Shown one piece after another: positions 42,227 through 45,832 of a DNA stretch of 45,832 nucleotides. Position numbers and translations under genes: made by a program. The notes under the pieces were generated by a model, which did no database searches, was not told the origin of the DNA, and saw only the letters and a list, made by a program, of their open reading frames with translations. The DNA comes from an uncultured Bacilli bacterium (lineage in GTDB: Bacteria > Bacillota_I > Bacilli_A > RF39 > UBA660), in NCBI GenBank assembly GCA_910585335.1, contig CAJUCU010000001.1, positions 50,960 to 96,791 on the forward strand, read 5' to 3'. Position 1 is the first letter of the stretch. Every line of letters starts with the position of its first letter.

Positions 42227-43152
42227 TAATATCTACACTCCTTTCAATCGTTGAAAGCTCTTTCCAATTTTTAGGAAATCCCATGATATTTAGTATTTTA
42301 TCAATCGATATGATACTTAAATTATATTCCAAGTTACTAATTATTTTCTCTAATTCTAATGTCATATTTAGAAAATCTTCATATTTTAGCACTTGCTTCA
42401 TAATAATAATCAAGGCGAAAAGGTCATTTTTGCCATATTTATATTCTCCATCTTCTTTTTCTAATTTTAATAACTGGTGATAGACAGTATCTTCGATATC
42501 ACGCTGTGTTCTATTATCATAAACAATATCTTCATGTGCACACAGATTTCTATAATTTGCCAGAATTGGTAAATATGTTGTTAACTCTTCTACCGTTACA
42601 TGATAAATTTCACAAATGGCTTGCTGATCTTCTTTTTTTAGAATCGTAAACATTTCACTTACAATACCAAATGATAGTACTTTTACTAAAATCCATAAGG
42701 GAATATAGCCATAATTACTCACATAGTGCTGGGTTGCTGTATGTTGTCCACCATTAATGCGAATTTGTCTTTTCATTTTTTTGATTAAATCATTTACTTG
42801 GCGACTTTTTTCTGGTTTACTTGTAAAGTTTTTACTCTTCAAATAGTCTTTTAGATAGTTGATAAGACGTGATTGATTTTAAGTTATTCTCAATAATCAG
42901 TAAGTTTTTAAATATAATATTTCGAAATGATCTATCGAATAAGAATAGACTATATAACTCTTCAAACGTTGTTCCTTCTAGAAATTGTTTATTCGAGTTT
43001 TCTATCATAAACGGAAAACGATAGCCACTTAGAAAGAAATAGTTTTCACGTAGTAGCACTTCTTTTGCAAACTCTTCATCTTCTATTTTCATTCCTTTGT
43101 GTTTTAATATTTCTATTTGTTCGTCTAAGTTTTTAAATTTTTTTTCTATCAT
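42219..43152 (-). pseudogene. Abi-family (AbiD/F type) abortive infection gene, frameshifted
   Basis: Two consecutive ORFs cover one Abi_2 protein: residues MIEKKFKNLDEQIEILKHKG ... SITSYQLSKR then a stop, followed in another frame by YLKSKNFTSKPEKSRQV ... LAVIRNxLCAHED-type NYRNLCAHED. The family domain includes the RNxxAHhx-like motif. Near 42835-42855 some residues between SYQLSK and DYLKSKNF seem deleted along with the frame. The start has AGGTGAAT in front of ATG 43152, and a TGATATAAT promoter lies at 43172. A short N-terminal or C-terminal product might still be made. Confidence 0.8.
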
Positions 43153-43171
43153 ATCTATTCACCTATTCTAG

Positions 43172-43180
43172 ATTATATCA
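43172..43180 (-). promoter_or_regulatory. Extended -10 promoter of the Abi-htrA unit
   Basis: TGATATAAT on the minus strand, 20 bases before the Abi start. Confidence 0.6.
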
Positions 43181-43285
43181 TAAAAGTACTTATATAAGTA
43201 TGAAAATTATATGAAATGGGATTATTTCTATTTATAAGTTTGTATAAATCTCTTTTTTTCTACCATAATATGGATAGGTGATATT

Positions 43286-44344
43286 ATGTTTTATAGATAT
43301 GAGATTAAAGAAGTTGGCAATGAAGATGTTTTATACTTATATTTGACGATGGCTTATGAGTTTTCACGTGAACTTGGTATTAACGCAAAAGATGAAGACA
43401 TAAAAAGAAGAACTAAGAACTTTGTAAAAAATAACCAAATTGATTTTAAAGGTCATAAGGCTTTCTTAGTTATTGATGGAATCATTGTCAAAACAGTAGA
43501 ATTAGATGATGATGATGAGAATGTTGAAGTAATTGAGGAAAATCATAATTATAGTGACTCTGAATATTTAGTGACTGTTGAGATGGATAATCATATTATT
43601 GTTGAAATTACCTTGAAAGAGTATTTGTTAGGAGTTTTGGCTACCAATACCAATATGGATATGGAGATTGAAGCATTAAAAGCACTTGCTATTTTGTACC
43701 GAACTTATGCACTAAAAGAGATGAGCGAAACAAAAAAAATTATGGCAATCAATCGTCATCAAATTTATAAGCCTCTTTCTTACTATAAATTGGCATGGAT
43801 TCAGGATTATAATTCTACTTATCATAAACTGTTACGTGCTGTGGAAGAGACAGATCGTGAATTTGTGAGCTATGACAATACTTATATTACACCATTTGTT
43901 CATATTTGTAGTAATGGTTATACTTCTACCCATTCTTCTTATGTATATTTGGAAAAACGACCTAGTTTATGGGATTATGCTTCACCACAATTTTTAAAAG
44001 TGACTGATTATACTTATGAACAACTAGAAGATATATTTAAAGTAAAAAAAGAGGATATACGAAATATAGAAATTTTATCATTGACCGATAATAATCGTAT
44101 TCATAGTATTAAAGTTGGTACTGAAATAATGGATGGTATTACTTTTAAGAAATTTTTGAACCTTCCTTCTGATGATATTACTATTATTATGAATGAAAAT
44201 CACGTTCGATTTATCACTAGAGGACTTGGCATTAGCTTTGGTCTTAGCCAATTTGGGGCAAATGAAATGGCAAAGAATCATTGCAGTTATACAGATATTA
44301 TTCGTTATTATTATCCTAGTGTTGTTATTAAACGTTTCGTTTAA
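43286..44344 (+). CDS. SpoIID-like domain protein with altered catalytic residue
   Basis: A 352-residue protein with a SpoIID/LytB domain: LKEYLLGVLATNTNMDMEIE (110-129), then ALKALAILYRTYAL, and the C-terminal RGLGISFGLSQFGANEMAK and YTDIIRYYYPS. In SpoIID the motif GVxxxE supplies the catalytic Glu; here the aligned position is Asn121 (GVLATN). The final motif lacks the usual His of GHGVGxSQ. There is no signal peptide or membrane anchor. About 90 N-terminal residues are not recognised, and an acidic DDDDENVEV stretch follows. It is convergent with cwlD. Lytic transglycosylase activity is therefore doubtful. ATG 43286 has AGGTGAT in front. Confidence 0.82.
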   Translation: MFYRYEIKEVGNEDVLYLYLTMAYEFSRELGINAKDEDIKRRTKNFVKNNQIDFKGHKAFLVIDGIIVKTVELDDDDENVEVIEENHNYSDSEYLVTVEMDNHIIVEITLKEYLLGVLATNTNMDMEIEALKALAILYRTYALKEMSETKKIMAINRHQIYKPLSYYKLAWIQDYNSTYHKLLRAVEETDREFVSYDNTYITPFVHICSNGYTSTHSSYVYLEKRPSLWDYASPQFLKVTDYTYEQLEDIFKVKKEDIRNIEILSLTDNNRIHSIKVGTEIMDGITFKKFLNLPSDDITIIMNENHVRFITRGLGISFGLSQFGANEMAKNHCSYTDIIRYYYPSVVIKRFV

Positions 44345-45021
44345 GATACTTTGGTATCTTTTTTTGTTTCTTTTATATATTCCATTACTCCATTTGTAAT
44401 CACTTGTGCTACTTTTTTCTGATATTTTTCTGTTTGTAATAAGTAGCGCTCGTTAGGATTAGATAAAAAACCGCATTCTATTAAGACACCAGGAACTCTG
44501 GTATTGCGATATAAATATAAATCTGTTGTAATTAATTTTCTTTTTGTATACGTATCTTTTTCAAAATTTTCCATAATTTTTTCGCCTAGTATTTTGTTAT
44601 TCGAATTAATTGGATTATATAGAACTTCTGCTCCTTGATGATATGGATTGGTAAACCAGTTTAGATGAATAGACAAATAAAGATCACTTTTTACCTTTTG
44701 GATAAATAGAATCCTTCGATATAAATCTCCTCTTTTTTTGGCACTATCCCATTTACTCGACAAATCTTCATCTTCACTTCGAATTAGATGAACGGTTGCC
44801 CCTTGACTTAGAAGTGCATCTCTTAATTGTTTTGAAATTTCTAAATTTAGATCTTTTTCTAAGATGTTTCTATATCTAGTGCCTGGATCTCTTCCACCAT
44901 GACCAGGGTCCACTGTTATGATGACATCTTTTAAAGGTAATTTAGAAGCATCTGCTATTTGCAACATAAAAATAAAGAAGAATGTCATTAGGAGCAGAAA
45001 GAATTTGTATTTATGAATCAT
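44341..45021 (-). CDS. cwlD: CwlD-type N-acetylmuramoyl-L-alanine amidase
   Basis: A 226-residue Amidase_3 enzyme. Residues 1-25 are a signal peptide or anchor (FFLLLMTFFFIFMLQIADA). Zinc ligands are His41 (VDPGHGG), Glu55 (LEKDLN) and a later His (SIHLNW); catalytic Glu lies in LIECGFLSNPNER. The sequence follows CwlD, which with PdaA makes muramic-delta-lactam in the spore cortex so that germination enzymes can act. It implies a sporulating host. AAGGTGATT precedes ATG 45021. The stop shares TTAA with the SpoIID-like gene. Confidence 0.88.
   Translation of the reverse strand: MIHKYKFFLLLMTFFFIFMLQIADASKLPLKDVIITVDPGHGGRDPGTRYRNILEKDLNLEISKQLRDALLSQGATVHLIRSEDEDLSSKWDSAKKRGDLYRRILFIQKVKSDLYLSIHLNWFTNPYHQGAEVLYNPINSNNKILGEKIMENFEKDTYTKRKLITTDLYLYRNTRVPGVLIECGFLSNPNERYLLQTEKYQKKVAQVITNGVMEYIKETKKDTKVS
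44343..44365 (+). terminator. Plus-strand terminator inside the cwlD 3' end
   Basis: AAGATAC TTTG GTATCTT then TTTTT. It ends the SpoIID-like transcript while coding for the last residues of cwlD on the other strand. Confidence 0.8.
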
Positions 45022-45051
45022 ATAATCACCTTAGTAATTATATGCCTTTAC

Positions 45052-45076
45052 AAAAGAAAAAAGCCTGCTTGTGGCT
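45052..45076 (-). terminator. Terminator after the partial right-end gene
   Basis: AGCC / GGCT stem with loop ACAAGCA, then TTTTTTC on the minus strand. Confidence 0.65.
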
Positions 45077-45832
45077 TATTCATATAAATAATCAATTTTT
45101 ATTACCGATAATTTGTCATTTGTATTTAATACTTTAACAGTAGAAAAACCTGTTTCTTCCATTATAATATTATCTATTTCTTTTATTTGTTCAAATTGGT
45201 TTGTTGCATCATATAGCCCTGTTGCATAGCGATTTTCTAATTCATATTTTTCATTATAGGTATCTACCATCAATTCTTTTGAATTTCTATAAAAGACTTT
45301 TAGTTGATTATTCTTCTTTTCTACTTGATACATTTCTAATATATCTTTCTTGCTTTTCACTAAATTAGAGTAGTCCAGATTTTTTATTTGTTTTCCTTCA
45401 TTATTGTAAATGGAAATCATTTTAGAGTGATTGTAGACCAAAGCGGTTTCATTACCTAAGTCATAGATATTTTTTATATATTCACTACATGTATTTTTCT
45501 TCACAGTTTCTTTGTTTTCTAAAACTTGATTCCATATTACTTTCCCGGACAAATCTATTTTTATAATACTATCATTATTACTATCATTATTACTATGATT
45601 ATTAGAAAAGTTACACTTTGTTGTATAACTATAGATGTCATTTCCTTTTAGATAACTTTTTTGTAGTGTATAATTAGGCAATTCACTATATTTTATTGTT
45701 TCATTTAAAGTATTATACTTTATTAACTTGTTACTGCTTAAAAATAAAAGCTGATTATCTTTTTTACCTAAAAATTTACCAATAATGAGTTCCCCTAATA
45801 CTGGATTTATCAATTTAGTCGAAAGAAGCTTT
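45076..45832 (-). CDS. Unknown protein, N-terminus beyond the window
   Basis: A frame open from the right window edge to a stop at 45076; about 251 residues are visible and the true start is not here. I do not recognise it. Short alternating strands (LLFLSSNKLIKYN, IIKIDLSGKVIWNQVL, MISIYNNEGKQIKNLD) look like a beta-propeller. An Asn-rich segment NNHSNNDSNNDS is coded by a 12-base tandem repeat at 45568-45603. A terminator follows, and cwlD lies next downstream. Confidence 0.65.
   Translation of the reverse strand, partial: KLLSTKLINPVLGELIIGKFLGKKDNQLLFLSSNKLIKYNTLNETIKYSELPNYTLQKSYLKGNDIYSYTTKCNFSNNHSNNDSNNDSIIKIDLSGKVIWNQVLENKETVKKNTCSEYIKNIYDLGNETALVYNHSKMISIYNNEGKQIKNLDYSNLVKSKKDILEMYQVEKKNNQLKVFYRNSKELMVDTYNEKYELENRYATGLYDATNQFEQIKEIDNIIMEETGFSTVKVLNTNDKLSVIKIDYLYE

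Noticed and set aside
43240..43275. A sigma-E-like promoter (GTATAAA-15-CATAATAT) before the SpoIID-like gene
   Set aside because: Transcription would start inside the ribosome site (AGGTGAT), leaving almost no leader. The match is suggestive only.

Overview
The window is AT-rich, gene-dense DNA from a low-GC Bacillota, most likely a spore-forming gut-type anaerobe of the Bacilli/Erysipelotrichia kind; the exact lineage is not resolved. Evidence: strong Shine-Dalgarno sites (AGGAGG, AGGTGAT), a T-box in front of tyrS, a type II-A CRISPR-Cas system, a CwlD-type germination amidase next to a SpoIID-like protein, a flavin reductase-rubredoxin fusion typical of anaerobes, and many promoters of the form TGnTATAAT with a poor -35. 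TGG is Trp and TGA is a stop, so the standard bacterial code applies. Nearly everything lies on the minus strand; the plus-strand genes are one orphan gene (20931-22007), the SpoIID-like gene (43286-44344) and the tracrRNA.

Layout. 1-1240: tyrS (cut by the window edge) with its complete tyrosine T-box leader and a Tyr-rich small ORF. 1306-6850: a defence-type region with an AIPR abortive-infection protein, an amidase with a truncated LysM end, and a compact three-gene operon (GIY-YIG protein, EcoRI-family adenine methylase, DUF262-HNH nuclease) that looks like a restriction-type system. 6950-13963: a complete type II-A CRISPR-Cas locus (array, csn2, cas2, cas1, cas9 and a divergent tracrRNA that I found by its anti-repeat). 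14039-16800: copper operon csoR-copA-copZ with a visible CsoR-type operator. 16845-20750: a NatAB-like ABC exporter and a GntR-ABC (YtrAB-like) operon with a perfect palindromic operator. 20931-26290: an orphan gene, an SDR oxidoreductase, and an LnrLMN-like three-gene ABC exporter.

26343-30951: an operon of small metabolic and unknown genes that includes a frameshifted HAD gene, then an ABC-F ribosome-protection-type gene preceded by what looks like a complete translation attenuator (six-codon leader peptide plus four mutually pairing segments), and an XRE regulator gene killed by two nonsense codons. 31016-38650: flavodoxin/ferredoxin operon, membrane proteins, YjbR-EVE fusion, HHH protein, lipoprotein, VanZ-RDD protein, DUF1848 protein, dCMP deaminase and an unknown gene. 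38716-40422: XRE membrane regulator with a DUF4097 beta-solenoid protein and an overlooked 39-residue membrane protein. 40547-43152: permuted NlpC/P60-like protein, HtrA protease and a broken Abi gene. 43286-45832: SpoIID-like protein, CwlD, and a partial unknown gene.

Most worth a second look: the GIY-YIG/methylase/DUF262-HNH trio; the ABC-F attenuator; the arrangement in which the tracrRNA lies antisense to the probable cas9 leader; the small inverted repeat pieces flanking the CRISPR array; and the SpoIID-like protein whose catalytic Glu is Asn. All functional calls are by reading motifs; no database search was possible.
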